Part shown: piece after piece, positions 26,529 through 34,952 of the stretch
How the letters are laid out: each line of letters opens with the position of its first letter
Numbering within the stretch: the stretch's first letter is position 1
Notes under the pieces: generated by a model
The model's database searches: none
Told to the model about the DNA's origin: nothing
What the model saw: only the letters and a program-made list of their open reading frames with translations
Program-made: the position numbers and the translations under genes
Source: JAMQPK01 sp035937795
Lineage (GTDB): Bacteria > Acidobacteriota > Vicinamibacteria > Vicinamibacterales > JAMQPK01
Assembly (NCBI GenBank): GCA_035937795.1
Contig: DASZHO010000015.1
Coordinates: forward strand, 1-50,438
Direction of reading: 5' to 3'
Length of the DNA: 50,438 bases

Positions 26529-26882
26529 TTACATCCCACGCATGTCGATGTACGAGCGTTTGCATTCAGGACAGACATACACGCGTCGCATCAGCTTGAG
26601 CTCCGTAGTCTTCGCGACGTGCACCGCCCGTTGGTCGACCTCAACGCACCGAGCGCAGAACAACTCGGTGCCGCCGCGAACGTAGAAGGGTGAATTGAAT
26701 GTTAATTCCTGGATGATTTGGGCGTGGCGGCTGGCCGCAGCGAGTCGCTCTTCGAGCGCCATCCTTTCACGCCAAAGCGCCAGAATCTCTGCTTCGAGGT
26801 CGATTACCCGCCCGTAAAGGTCGGCGTTCCCGGTCGCCTTAATCAGCGGGACAAGTTCACGAACACTGTCGATGATGCTCAT
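26529..26882 (-). CDS. Coiled-coil/zinc-ribbon protein (HNH partner)
   Basis: 117 aa. The N-terminal half is helical (RVIDLEAEILALWRERMALEERLAAA), then NSPFYVRGGTELFCARCVEVDQRAVHV and RRVYVCPECKRSYI give a CxxC...CxxC zinc ribbon. Homologues of this kind are common as small hypothetical proteins of phages and bacteria. It overlaps the HNH gene by ATGA, so it is made together with it, and may be a regulator or specificity partner. Confidence 0.7.
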   Translation of the reverse strand: MSIIDSVRELVPLIKATGNADLYGRVIDLEAEILALWRERMALEERLAAASRHAQIIQELTFNSPFYVRGGTELFCARCVEVDQRAVHVAKTTELKLMRRVYVCPECKRSYIDMRGM

Positions 26883-27595
26883 CGTTGTGCCTCGTCGCGA
26901 TCCGCGATGACCGGCTCTGCACCACGCACTTCGGCGTCACTCTCCGGTCGCAAAAATGCCAGCAGCCGTTCCCGCGCGACGGTTACAAGGTGTTGCGCGT
27001 CACGAATGCGACGACCCGCCTCGTTCACACTGAGGGCCCAAGGGTTGCCGCCTCGCGGATGCTGCCAGGCCGCCCTGATTGTGTTGTTCGCGCCTCCCAT
27101 CGCGACGTACGCATCAACGACGGCACGTTTCACATCATCCGGCAACATCGCGATTGAGCCCGCTTGAATCGCGCGGCGAAATTGGTCGTCTCGAAATTCG
27201 CAGCCCTGCTCGTCGGTGCTTGGCCGTCGCGCGACGGCATCGTTGAACTCAAGCTCGTCGAGCAACGCTTGAATCGGACCAACATCGATTTGGCGCGACG
27301 CCGCGACTAACACGTCCGGACGGTCGCGGCAGATGGCCAGCCACTGTTCCTTGTGAAAGCGGAGCTCGGCTGGTTGGAATCTCCTTCCGCGCGGATGGCG
27401 AACGTTGTAGCTGTGGATTTCGGCGTGGCACTCAAAGCAAACCGGAATCGCGTTGTCGATGTCGTCGCGGCCGCCCTCGTCAACCGGCTGCATGTGGTCG
27501 GTTTCCATCTTCACGCCGCAGAATCGATGACAGATACAGCAACGTCGGTGACAACGCGCTAGCAATGCGGCGACGTCTTCGCGCGGAAAGGCCAT
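26879..27595 (-). CDS. HNH endonuclease domain protein
   Basis: 238 aa from ATG 27595. The N-terminal HNH core is CCICHRFCGVKMETDHMQPV, then GRDDIDNAIPVCFECHAEIH: a CxxC/CxxC zinc clamp, the DH catalytic pair, the central Asn and the final H. The remainder (about residues 75-238) has no recognised domain and contains a charged helical region, perhaps a target-recognition part. It is followed by an overlapping zinc-ribbon gene. Lying just after a tRNA, it could be part of a defence or mobile element; that is inference. Confidence 0.85.
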   Translation of the reverse strand: MAFPREDVAALLARCHRRCCICHRFCGVKMETDHMQPVDEGGRDDIDNAIPVCFECHAEIHSYNVRHPRGRRFQPAELRFHKEQWLAICRDRPDVLVAASRQIDVGPIQALLDELEFNDAVARRPSTDEQGCEFRDDQFRRAIQAGSIAMLPDDVKRAVVDAYVAMGGANNTIRAAWQHPRGGNPWALSVNEAGRRIRDAQHLVTVARERLLAFLRPESDAEVRGAEPVIADRDEAQR

Positions 27596-27604
27596 AGGTC
27601 GTCG

Positions 27605-27610
27605 ATTATC
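27605..27610 (-). promoter_or_regulatory. Extended -10 box for HNH operon, leaderless
   Basis: On the minus strand TGC followed by GATAAT (27610-27605) gives an extended -10 ending 9 nt before ATG 27595. Confidence 0.4.
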
Positions 27611-27872
27611 GCAGACAGCAGGGTCAACAGCGGACGCGGCGAACCGGTCGGGGGCGCCTGGACCTACCGAGCCTTGTCGCGCCTGTGCAGCCTTAACACT
27701 AAGCCGCCAGCCGAGGCCGCAGGAGGGGCGCCGCGCCACACCGGCCTACGGTCTCGCGTGCCCTGAAGGACTTGCTACAATTCCCGGAAGACCGATTCCC
27801 GGACGACCAAGATTGAGTGCCAATACTGCCAACGGGCAAACGATCTACTGTCACTAACCGTCTGAGGGGCTG

Positions 27873-29017
27873 ATGTCACCAAAGAGTGTCCCATCGACAT
27901 TTCGCTTCAGAACTACTGACAGCGTCGGCGCCGCGGCCGCCGAAGACGATAGCGAGTTTCTGAACACTTGCTTTGTAGATACGGGGGCGCTTGGACTTCT
28001 GAAGGATGTCACCGACCGTCGGCTTATTGTGCTCGGGCGTACCGGCGCGGGGAAGTCTGCCCTCCTGACAGTTCTGGAGGAGACCGAGCGAGGCCGAGTC
28101 ATCCGGATATCTCCGGAGCACTTGGCGCTGACCTACGTTGCAAACTCCACGGTCCTAAACTTCTTCAGCACCATCGGGGTCAACTTGGATCCCTTTTTCA
28201 AGTTGCTCTGGCGACACGTGCTGACGGTCGAGATTCTGACGCGCCATTTTCAACAGGCAACCGAAACTAAACCTTTGCTTGAGCGGTTGCATGAATTGTT
28301 CCTTGGCACTTCAAAGCACGACAAGGACATGCGGCAAGCCATCAAGTACGGAGAAAGGCTCAAATTCTAGAGGTCCTTGACAAGCGCATAGCGTTCCTGG
28401 TCACGAAGCGATATGCATCGGCGACCGCTGTGACTCACCGTGACGTTCTTCCAAAAGAGTTTCGGCGAATGGCGATCAGTGATTACATCTATTCGATTAC
28501 TGGCAGACCCAGGGATGTCATTGCGTTTTTCAACGCCTGCATCGGGGCGGCTTCGAATCATTCCAGGCTTGGAGCGAGAGAACTGCGGCTGGCCGAGGGC
28601 GAGTATTCGCGGAAACGCCTTAGCGCCATCGGCGACGAGTGGAGTGCCGACTATCCAACGTTGATAGACTTTGCCGCAATTCTTCAGCGGCGCTCGGCGT
28701 CGTTCAAGGTTGAAACAATATTGGATGTTGACGTTGCCGAACTCTGTTTGACAATTGCGGCGGACAATCCTGGAGGAATAGGTCTGACGCAGTCAGCCAT
28801 GCAAGTAATTGATGGTCTGATGTCAACCAAGCATTTCAAACTACTGCTGGTGCGAACTTTTTATCAGGTCGGACTCGTGGGTTTAAAGATTTCACCTCAC
28901 GAGACTGAATCATGGGCCGATGAATTGGGGAAAAGCGTGTCCTTCCCAGAAATTAACGACCAAACCAGCGTCGTGGTGCATCCCGCGTATCGTAGGGCCC
29001 TTGGCGTTCGGGAATAG
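27873..29017 (+). pseudogene. Decayed P-loop ATPase (Sll1717-family-like), internal deletion
   Basis: Two fragments of one gene. The first (27873-28370, 165 aa) has a Walker A GRTGAGKS and N-terminal FLNTCFVDTG; it stops at 28370. The second continues in another frame (open from before 28430 to 29017) with RPRDVIAFFNACIGAA and LAEGEYSRKRLSAIGDEWSADYP, the C-terminal part of that family. The middle, where Walker B (IDDLDEDW-like) should be, is missing: YGERLKF joins directly to a shifted frame reading ILEVLDKRIAFL. So about 150 codons seem to be deleted and the frame broken. An intact enzyme is unlikely. Confidence 0.65.
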
Positions 29018-29056
29018 TTCGCTCTTCTTCGCCCTTTTTGACGCTACTCATGATAT

Positions 29057-29072
29057 TGAGTAAATTTACTCA
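29057..29072. promoter_or_regulatory. Perfect 16-bp palindrome upstream of DUF4143 ATPase
   Basis: TGAGTAAATTTACTCA is a perfect dyad ending 5 nt before the GTG at 29078. Additional half-sites TACTCA (29045) and TGAGTA (29079) flank it on both sides. It is a likely operator, possibly for autoregulation. Confidence 0.55.
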
Positions 29073-29077
29073 GCAAC

Positions 29078-30292
29078 GTGAGTATCCCGAAAACCCAAGC
29101 GTTCGAGCGTAGCCAGGCTGAAACTCTGTCGGCCAGGCTGGCTGAGCCGCGCCGCTTCCTGCAGGTCGTGGCGGGCGCGCGCCAGGTCGGCAAGACCACC
29201 TTGGTCCAACAGGTGCTGGATCGCTTCGATGTGCCTAGCGTCTTCGTCTCCGCCGATGAGCCGACTGTCGGCGATACCGCCTGGCTTTCCGCCCAATGGG
29301 ATCGAGCGCGCATCGCAGCCTCGGAGTCCGGAAAGGCTGGAGCGGTGCTGGCCTTGGACGAGGTGCAGAAGATTCCGGGCTGGTCAGAGATCGTCAAGCG
29401 TCTCTGGGACGAGGACTCACGCGCTCGTCGTCCGCTCAAGGTTGTTCTTCTCGGATCGGCCCCCCTTTTGATGCAACAGGGGCTTACCGAGAGCCTCGCC
29501 GGCCGGTTCGAAATCCTGCACGTACCACACTGGTCGTACGCCGAGATGCAGACAGCGTTCGGCTTCTCACTTGAGCAGTACCTGTACTTCGGTGGCTATC
29601 CGGGTGCCGCGCCCCTCATCAAAGACCCACAACGCTGGCGACGCTACCTGCTCGACTCGTTGATCGAGACAACCATCGCCCGAGATGTCCTCCTGATGAC
29701 GCGGGTCGATAAACCCGCTCTCCTGCGGCGTCTGTTCGAGCTCGGTTGCCGCTACTCCGGCCAAGTGCTGTCGTACACGAAGATGCTCGGGCAGCTCCAG
29801 GACGCGGGCAACGCCACAACGCTGGCGCACTATCTCGATCTGCTCGGCGGTGCCGGGATGCTCACAGGACTCCAGAAGTACGCTGGCAAGGCTGTGCGTC
29901 AGCGCGGCTCCAGCCCTAAACTTCAAGTGCTAAACACCGCGCTGATGACGGCTCAGTCCGGGCTTTCACCCGAGGAGGCCCGGACGGATCGGGAGTTTCG
30001 CGGGCGCCTCGTCGAATCTGCAGTCGGCGCGCATCTCGCCAACGCTGCCGCCTGCGGCGAGTGCGAGTTGTTCTACTGGCGTGAACGCAGCCAGGAGGTG
30101 GACTTCGTGGTGCGTGTCGGTCGCACCGTGATCGCCATCGAAGTAAAGAGCGGTAGGGCGCCGGATGCGTTTCCAGGGTTAGGCGCCTTTGCGGAGGCCT
30201 TCAAGCCGAAGCGCACTCTCCTCGTGGGCGCGGACGGCATCCCGCTCGAAGAGTTCTTGACCAGACCGGTGCAGCATTGGCTGCAGGCATGA
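29078..30292 (+). CDS. DUF4143-type AAA ATPase (AAA_14 fusion)
   Basis: 404 aa, GTG start. N-terminal ATPase: Walker A GARQVGKTTL (about 33-42) and Walker B ALDEVQKI. The C-terminal DUF4143 part ends SQEVDFVVRVGRTVIAIEVKSG, a restriction-nuclease-like E-V-D/E-V-K core. These proteins are common and of unknown function; involvement in defence or toxin-like roles has been suggested for related families but is not shown. A strong palindrome precedes it, and the truncated exonuclease follows 4 bp after its stop. Confidence 0.88.
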   Translation: MSIPKTQAFERSQAETLSARLAEPRRFLQVVAGARQVGKTTLVQQVLDRFDVPSVFVSADEPTVGDTAWLSAQWDRARIAASESGKAGAVLALDEVQKIPGWSEIVKRLWDEDSRARRPLKVVLLGSAPLLMQQGLTESLAGRFEILHVPHWSYAEMQTAFGFSLEQYLYFGGYPGAAPLIKDPQRWRRYLLDSLIETTIARDVLLMTRVDKPALLRRLFELGCRYSGQVLSYTKMLGQLQDAGNATTLAHYLDLLGGAGMLTGLQKYAGKAVRQRGSSPKLQVLNTALMTAQSGLSPEEARTDREFRGRLVESAVGAHLANAAACGECELFYWRERSQEVDFVVRVGRTVIAIEVKSGRAPDAFPGLGAFAEAFKPKRTLLVGADGIPLEEFLTRPVQHWLQA

Positions 30293-30295
30293 GCA

Positions 30296-30718
30296 ATGGG
30301 CAATCTAATCGTTGTTGACTGCGAAGCTCCCTTCGGCGTCGGCGCGCCGTCTGTGGGCGATATGACGGAGTTCGGTGCGGTCGACGTCAACGCGCTTCGG
30401 GACGGGCGCATGGAGACGTTTCACGGTGTGGATTGCTCTGAGGACACCTTCCGGCAGTTCCGAGAATGGCTGGATCCCAGGATGCCGGTCGTGTTCGTTT
30501 CAGACAACCCCGCTTACGACTTTCAGTGGATCAACTTCTATTTCTGGCGTTACTTCGGACAGAATCCGTTCGGCCATTCCGGGAGACGCATCGCCGACTA
30601 CCCGGCAAGGAGTCTGATCGTCCACAGGGTTCGGATCGCAGCGTCGAACCTTCTTCGCGCGCACCTTCCTTCCATTGAGTGCCTGAGATCCGCTGTATTT
30701 TCTGGGAGGGCCGGCTGA
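30296..30718 (+). pseudogene. Truncated 3'-5' exonuclease (Rv2179c-like)
   Basis: 140 aa. The N-terminus reads VVDCEAPFGVGAPSVGDMTEFGAV and later VFVSDNPAYDFQWINFYFWRYFGQNPFGHSGRRIADY, which matches the Rv2179c-like exoribonuclease family with the first D-E pair. The usual C-terminus (HNPVDDA-like, carrying the last acidic and His residues) is absent; the sequence after SGRRIADY is unrelated. It may be a 3'-truncated relic. It starts 4 bp after the DUF4143 stop. Confidence 0.6.
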
Positions 30719-30760
30719 CTGCTCCCGGCGTTTTCGTGTACCGTTGGAGGCGTGATCACG

Positions 30761-32827
30761 ATGACAAGGTCCATTCTATTGGCGCTCGTCGTTTCGCTCG
30801 TGTTCACGTCCGGCTGCGGCCGGGATCAAACCGCGCGCTCCGCCGCTGCGGTAACGGCCGCCCCTCACGATGTCGACCATGCCGGCATGGATTCGTCCGT
30901 TGGGCCGGGTGATGATTTTTTCCGGTACGCCAATGGCGCTTGGCTGAAGAAGACGGAGATCCCACCCGATCGCGGCAACTACGGCACCTGGTCGGTGCTC
31001 TTCGATCAGGCGCAGGAGCGTACCCGCGCGCTGCTCGAAGCGGGCGCAGCCAGTACGGCGGCGGCCGGGTCGGATGAGCGGAAGATTGGCGACTACTACG
31101 CCAGCTACATGGACGAACAGGCGATCGAGACGAAGGCGCTCACACCGCTCCGCGACACGCTCGACGCCATTGTCGCTATCGGCGACCAGCGCACGCTGGC
31201 CGCGCGGATCGGTGAGAGCCTTCGCGCCGACGTTGATCCGCTGAACAACACGAACTTTCACACCGATCGCCTGTTCGGAATTTGGATATCCCAGGATCTG
31301 AACAACCCGGCCCGTAATGTGCCCTACCTACTGCAGGGCGGGCTGGGCATGCCCGATCGCGATTACTATGTCCAGCCGGGGCGGCGGATGGAGAGCAACC
31401 GATCGGCGTACCGCGCCCACATCGCGGCCGTCCTGAAACTCGCGGCGGTCGCGGACGCCGATGCGAAGGCCACGCGCATCCTGGATCTCGAGCGCCGAAT
31501 TGCCAACGTCCACGCAACGCGGACCCAGTCAGTGGACGTGTCCAAGGCGAACAATCCGTGGGCGCGCGAGGATTTCGGCCGCCTGGCGCCGGGAATCGAC
31601 TGGGCGGCGCTGTTCCACGGCGCGCGTCTCGACCAGGCCGACACGATCATCGTGTGGCACCCCGCGGCCATCACGGGAGTCGCCGCGTTGGTCCAGAGCG
31701 TATCGTTGGCTACGTGGCGCGACTACCTCGCGTTTCACGCCATCGACCGCGACGCCGGCGTTCTGCCGAAGGCATTCGTGGACGAGCGCTTCGCGTTTTA
31801 CGGCAAGGTCCTCTCCGGAACGCCCCAGCAGCAGGAGCGTTGGAAGCGCGCGGTCAACGCCACCAACGGTTCGCTCGGCGAGGCAGTCGGCAAGCTGTAC
31901 GTTCAGCGGTTCTTTCCGCCTGCAGCCAAAGCCCAGCTCCGGGAGATGGTCGCAAACATCGCTGCCGCGTTCGATCGACGGCTCGACGGCTTGACTTGGA
32001 TGGCGCCGAAGACGAAGGCGAGCGCGAAGGCGAAGCTCGCCGCTCTCAAGATCGGAATTGGATATCCGGACAGCTGGCGGGACTACTCGAGGCTCGACGT
32101 CGTCCGCGGAGATGCGCTTGGTAACGCCGAGCGAGCTGAGTTGTTCGACTACCAGTACAACCTCGACAAGCTCGCCCGTCCACCGGACCGATCGGAATGG
32201 TGGCTCACGCCGCAGACAGTGAATGCGTTGAATCTTCCGGCGCAGAACGCGCTGAACTTTCCGGCGGCGATTCTCGAGCCGCCGTTTTACGATCGAGAAG
32301 CGAGCGCGGCCGTCAGGTATGGCGCCATCGGCGCCATCATCGGCCACGAGATCAGCCACAGCTTCGATGACCAGGGAAGCCAGTTCGACGCAAACGGCCG
32401 CCTCGCGAACTGGTGGACCCCTGAGGACCTTGCCCATTTCAAGGCGGCGTCGGCGAAGCTTGTCGCCCAATACAACGCCTACATGCCCTTCCCCGACCTG
32501 CACGTCAACGGGCAGCTGACGCTCAGTGAGAACATCGCCGACGTCGCGGGCCTCTCAGCGTCGCACGATGCGTATCGAGCTTCACGTCTCCAACAAATGG
32601 ACGCCCAGGCCGGCGACGATCCGAGCTTCTTCATCAGCTACGGCCAGACCTGGCGGAGCAAGTATCGAGAGGAGCTCGCGCGGCAGATCCTGCTCGCCGA
32701 TGGCCATGCACTCGATGAATACCGCGCAGACACCGTGCGCAACCTCGATGCGTGGTACAGCGCGTTTGATGTCAAGCCTGGCCAGCGTCTCTATCTCGCG
32801 GCCGCGGACCGGGTACGCGTGTGGTGA
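30761..32827 (+). CDS. M13 family metallopeptidase, lipoprotein
   Basis: 688 aa from ATG 30761, with GGAGG 10 nt upstream; GTG 30752 is less likely because it sits too close to that site. Lipobox LVFTSGC at the N-terminus. The neprilysin-type zinc site is HEISH (529-533) with the third ligand in ENIAD (Glu590), and the C-terminus RVRVW is typical. Such enzymes cleave peptides outside the cytoplasm. Length is normal for the family. Its neighbours are accessory-type genes, but the gene itself looks intact. Confidence 0.95.
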   Translation: MTRSILLALVVSLVFTSGCGRDQTARSAAAVTAAPHDVDHAGMDSSVGPGDDFFRYANGAWLKKTEIPPDRGNYGTWSVLFDQAQERTRALLEAGAASTAAAGSDERKIGDYYASYMDEQAIETKALTPLRDTLDAIVAIGDQRTLAARIGESLRADVDPLNNTNFHTDRLFGIWISQDLNNPARNVPYLLQGGLGMPDRDYYVQPGRRMESNRSAYRAHIAAVLKLAAVADADAKATRILDLERRIANVHATRTQSVDVSKANNPWAREDFGRLAPGIDWAALFHGARLDQADTIIVWHPAAITGVAALVQSVSLATWRDYLAFHAIDRDAGVLPKAFVDERFAFYGKVLSGTPQQQERWKRAVNATNGSLGEAVGKLYVQRFFPPAAKAQLREMVANIAAAFDRRLDGLTWMAPKTKASAKAKLAALKIGIGYPDSWRDYSRLDVVRGDALGNAERAELFDYQYNLDKLARPPDRSEWWLTPQTVNALNLPAQNALNFPAAILEPPFYDREASAAVRYGAIGAIIGHEISHSFDDQGSQFDANGRLANWWTPEDLAHFKAASAKLVAQYNAYMPFPDLHVNGQLTLSENIADVAGLSASHDAYRASRLQQMDAQAGDDPSFFISYGQTWRSKYREELARQILLADGHALDEYRADTVRNLDAWYSAFDVKPGQRLYLAAADRVRVW

Positions 32828-33167
32828 TGCTTGCCAGGTTCTTGCCGCACACAGCGCGTCACAGGCCCATCCAGGCCTGATTGAACCTGGGTTCCCAGGG
32901 GCGCAATCCATGGTGACGCGAGGGGCCCGTAACCTGCTGGCAGAGTTGGTCATGCGGCCGCGCGAAGTGCGTCAAGGCGGTTCAGCCAATCGGCTATCCG
33001 GTTCCAACTGGTGAAAATCTGGGCCACCAACTCCAACCTGTTGATCCTCAGCGACTTGCGAGCTGACCCAAAATCGCCTGTCGAACCAATTGGCTCAATC
33101 ACGCAACGAGTCGCTTGAAAATCGTGGTCGACGATGGCATCGTCGTCGACGGTAACGCGGGCGACAA
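32828..33167. other. Non-coding stretch holding repeat R1
   Basis: 340 bp with no supported gene. Apart from repeat R1 it contains only short frames without family features. Confidence 0.5.
32998..33031 (-). repeat. Dispersed repeat copy R1
   Basis: Core of a repeat with copies at 34450, 38001 and 46735, all in the same orientation. Weaker similarity extends to about 33110. On the minus strand it reads LVAQIFTSWNRIADWL in frame, ending at a TGA (about 32952). It lies after the stop of the M13 peptidase gene. Confidence 0.6.
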
Positions 33168-33497
33168 ATGACTGACGATTCTCTTGTGGTTCGGAAAGGA
33201 CCGTTCAAGGGTAAGCGAGTCGAGTTGGCCTCAACGGCTGGCATCGAGATGTTCGAGGAGATCGCCGAAGATTTCATGCTCAATATCTTCAGTTTCGAGC
33301 CTGGACCCTGTCTGATCACGGATCTCTCGAGCCTGCACGATTTTGTCGGAGTCGACGACATGGAACTCGGCGACATTCTCGCAAGAATTAGGGATGTTTA
33401 CGCGTTGGATGTCGCGGATCTCCCCAACGGGAACCTGCTCGAGCTCTTCCGGAGACTGCGCGAACAGCAGGTCGACGACCGACCCGCGGTGAACTGA
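33168..33497 (+). CDS. Hypothetical protein
   Basis: 109 aa. The sequence is acidic and well formed (EMFEEIAEDFMLNIFSFEPGPCLITDLSSLHDFVG), but no family is recognised. It is followed at 33609 by another small gene on the same strand in a series of small genes between repeats R1 and R2, like gene cassettes. Confidence 0.55.
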   Translation: MTDDSLVVRKGPFKGKRVELASTAGIEMFEEIAEDFMLNIFSFEPGPCLITDLSSLHDFVGVDDMELGDILARIRDVYALDVADLPNGNLLELFRRLREQQVDDRPAVN

Positions 33498-33608
33498 ACC
33501 AAAATGTCCACTGACGAAGTGCTTGCCAAGGCAGCGCGCCTTGCCGGCTGGCCTGGAACGCCTACATCAGACGCGTGCTGAGCGTCGCGAGCCGAACGTT
33601 GATCCTCG

Positions 33609-33866
33609 ATGGATGCCGAAAAACGTCGTCAGAATGAACGGAAATTCGGAACTTGGCGCGACCTGCCCAATGGCGCCAGACTATATTGGTATGAAGTGAA
33701 AGGCCGCTCCGGATGGTGGGCAAGATACGTGAAGGAAGTTGATGCGCAGGAGGCCACGGTCAAGTTCTATCAGGAAGTCTACGACCGCGACGGGAAGCTG
33801 TGCGAAGTTCATCACAAGTACCCAGTCGATCTCGGCCACCAACAGGTCACAGGTGACAAGCCATGA
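33609..33866 (+). CDS. Small hypothetical protein, first of an overlapping pair
   Basis: 85 aa with many aromatic and charged residues: FGTWRDLPNGARLYWYEVKGRSGWWARYVKEVDAQE. It looks like a short beta-rich protein. The ending overlaps the next gene by ATGA. No family named with confidence. The coupled arrangement is like that of toxin-antitoxin or subunit pairs, but nothing in the sequence shows a toxin fold. Confidence 0.6.
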   Translation: MDAEKRRQNERKFGTWRDLPNGARLYWYEVKGRSGWWARYVKEVDAQEATVKFYQEVYDRDGKLCEVHHKYPVDLGHQQVTGDKP

Positions 33867-34123
33867 TCACGCGAGACACACTGGCATCGCAGCTCCGCGA
33901 TTACCTCCAGCACCGCATTTCCCGCGCCGCCTTGGTGGATTGGGCCGAGCAGGCAATGATGGAAGAGGACTTCGACGATCGAGATCTCGACACGATCCGA
34001 GACATCACGAGCCGGCTCGGGCTCGCCGACGTACGTGAATTCGGTCTTACTTGGGAAGATTGCGAAGGGTATTTGTCGCGCCTCGGGTACCAGGCCAAAG
34101 TCGACGTGACTCAAGCGAGCTGA
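33863..34123 (+). CDS. Small helical hypothetical protein, second of the pair
   Basis: 86 aa, acidic and helical: HRISRAALVDWAEQAMMEEDFDDRDLDTIRDITSRLGLADVREFGLTWEDCEGYL. It overlaps the preceding gene by 4 bp. The acidic character resembles antitoxins or adaptor subunits. No family assigned. Confidence 0.6.
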   Translation: MITRDTLASQLRDYLQHRISRAALVDWAEQAMMEEDFDDRDLDTIRDITSRLGLADVREFGLTWEDCEGYLSRLGYQAKVDVTQAS

Positions 34124-34165
34124 TCAGACGCTGGTACGCGGCGCCAGACGTTCGCTGAGAATGAC

Positions 34166-34375
34166 GTGATTCTGACCCGCGATGTCGTCGAGCGCGGCCT
34201 CCGCGTCGGCGATGTTGGCACGGTTGTGGAGCGACACGTCGTGCCCGGCACAGCCGAAGACGGGTACTGGGTCGAGTTCTTCGACATGATCGGCAACACA
34301 GTGACCGTAGTCACCGTCTCGGCCAGTGCCTGCGCCTGCCCACCCCAACGGATCGCCACGCTGTACTGGCACTAA
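34166..34375 (+). CDS. DUF4926 domain protein
   Basis: 69 aa from GTG 34166. ILTRDVVERGLRVGDVGTVVE followed by YWVEFFD and VTVVTV matches DUF4926, a small SH3-like fold often found near toxin-antitoxin genes. The open frame extends upstream to 34124 without an ATG, so a slightly longer N-terminus is possible. Repeat R2 follows it. Confidence 0.65.
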   Translation: MILTRDVVERGLRVGDVGTVVERHVVPGTAEDGYWVEFFDMIGNTVTVVTVSASACACPPQRIATLYWH

Positions 34376-34406
34376 GCACGTAGTCCGCTTTCCGATTTTT
34401 CGACGC

Positions 34407-34437
34407 CTCAGGCTTGCAACCCTTCGAGGTGCCTGAG
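34407..34437 (+). terminator. Hairpin after DUF4926 gene
   Basis: CTCAGGC (34407-34413) pairs perfectly with GCCTGAG (34431-34437) across a 17-nt loop. No U-tract follows, so it is a weak terminator candidate; it also lies within the minus-strand reading of repeat R2. Confidence 0.25.
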
Positions 34438-34449
34438 CCAGTCGGCGAT

Positions 34450-34483
34450 CCGGTTCCAACTGGTGAAAATCTGGGCCACCAAC
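34450..34483 (-). repeat. Dispersed repeat copy R2
   Basis: Core identical or nearly so to R1 over this span, with similarity reaching about 34560. On the minus strand it reads LVAQIFTSWNRIADWL and then stops. Relative to R1 it carries one extra A just before this core. Confidence 0.6.
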
Positions 34484-34595
34484 TTCCAAGTCATTGATTC
34501 AAAGCCACTTGAAAACTGACTTTGGTCGATAGTCGAACCAGCTTTTCGCTGAAGAAACCGACGACCATTGCCGAACGGACGCCCAGGTCAGCGCG

Positions 34596-34952
34596 TCATT
34601 CGGCATTTCTGGCGCCAAGGGCTTTCGTGTTTACGCCTAGCGCCACGACCATTGCCCGGTCGAGTTCCGCCATTCTTTGGAAAGGCAGACTCCCGACGAA
34701 GTGCGTCAGCATCGACTTCGGAAGGCTCACGAGTTCGTCGCAATGAATGCTGCTGTCGTGTCGCAATCCTTCATCGACTCCCACGGGCACCTGCGTAGAA
34801 AGGCCGTGTCGGGAGGTGTAGACGGGCGCGCACACGACTGTGGAAAACTTCGAGTCGATCAATGCCTGGCGGCTCACGACGAGGAACACGCGAAACCGTT
34901 TTGGATCTGTAGCCGAGGGTTTCGAGACACGGTAGAAATCGCCGCGTTTCAC
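34596..34952 (-). CDS. Type II toxin, PemK/MazF family
   Basis: 118 aa. Signature KRGDFYRVSKPSATDPKRFRVFLVVSRQ, then VVCAPVYTSRHG and SSIHCDELVSLPKS, the PemK/MazF endoribonuclease fold. These toxins cut mRNA. Start overlaps the antitoxin stop by 4 bp. All the conserved positions I can judge look intact. Confidence 0.88.
   Translation of the reverse strand: MKRGDFYRVSKPSATDPKRFRVFLVVSRQALIDSKFSTVVCAPVYTSRHGLSTQVPVGVDEGLRHDSSIHCDELVSLPKSMLTHFVGSLPFQRMAELDRAMVVALGVNTKALGARNAE

Noticed and set aside
33504..33578. A 24-codon open frame beginning MSTDEVLAKAARL
   Set aside because: It looks like an antitoxin-type N-terminus but stops too soon to be judged a gene.
34376..34595. Rho-independent terminator after the DUF4926 gene as a firm call
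   Set aside because: The hairpin has a long loop and no U-tract; kept only as a low-confidence feature.
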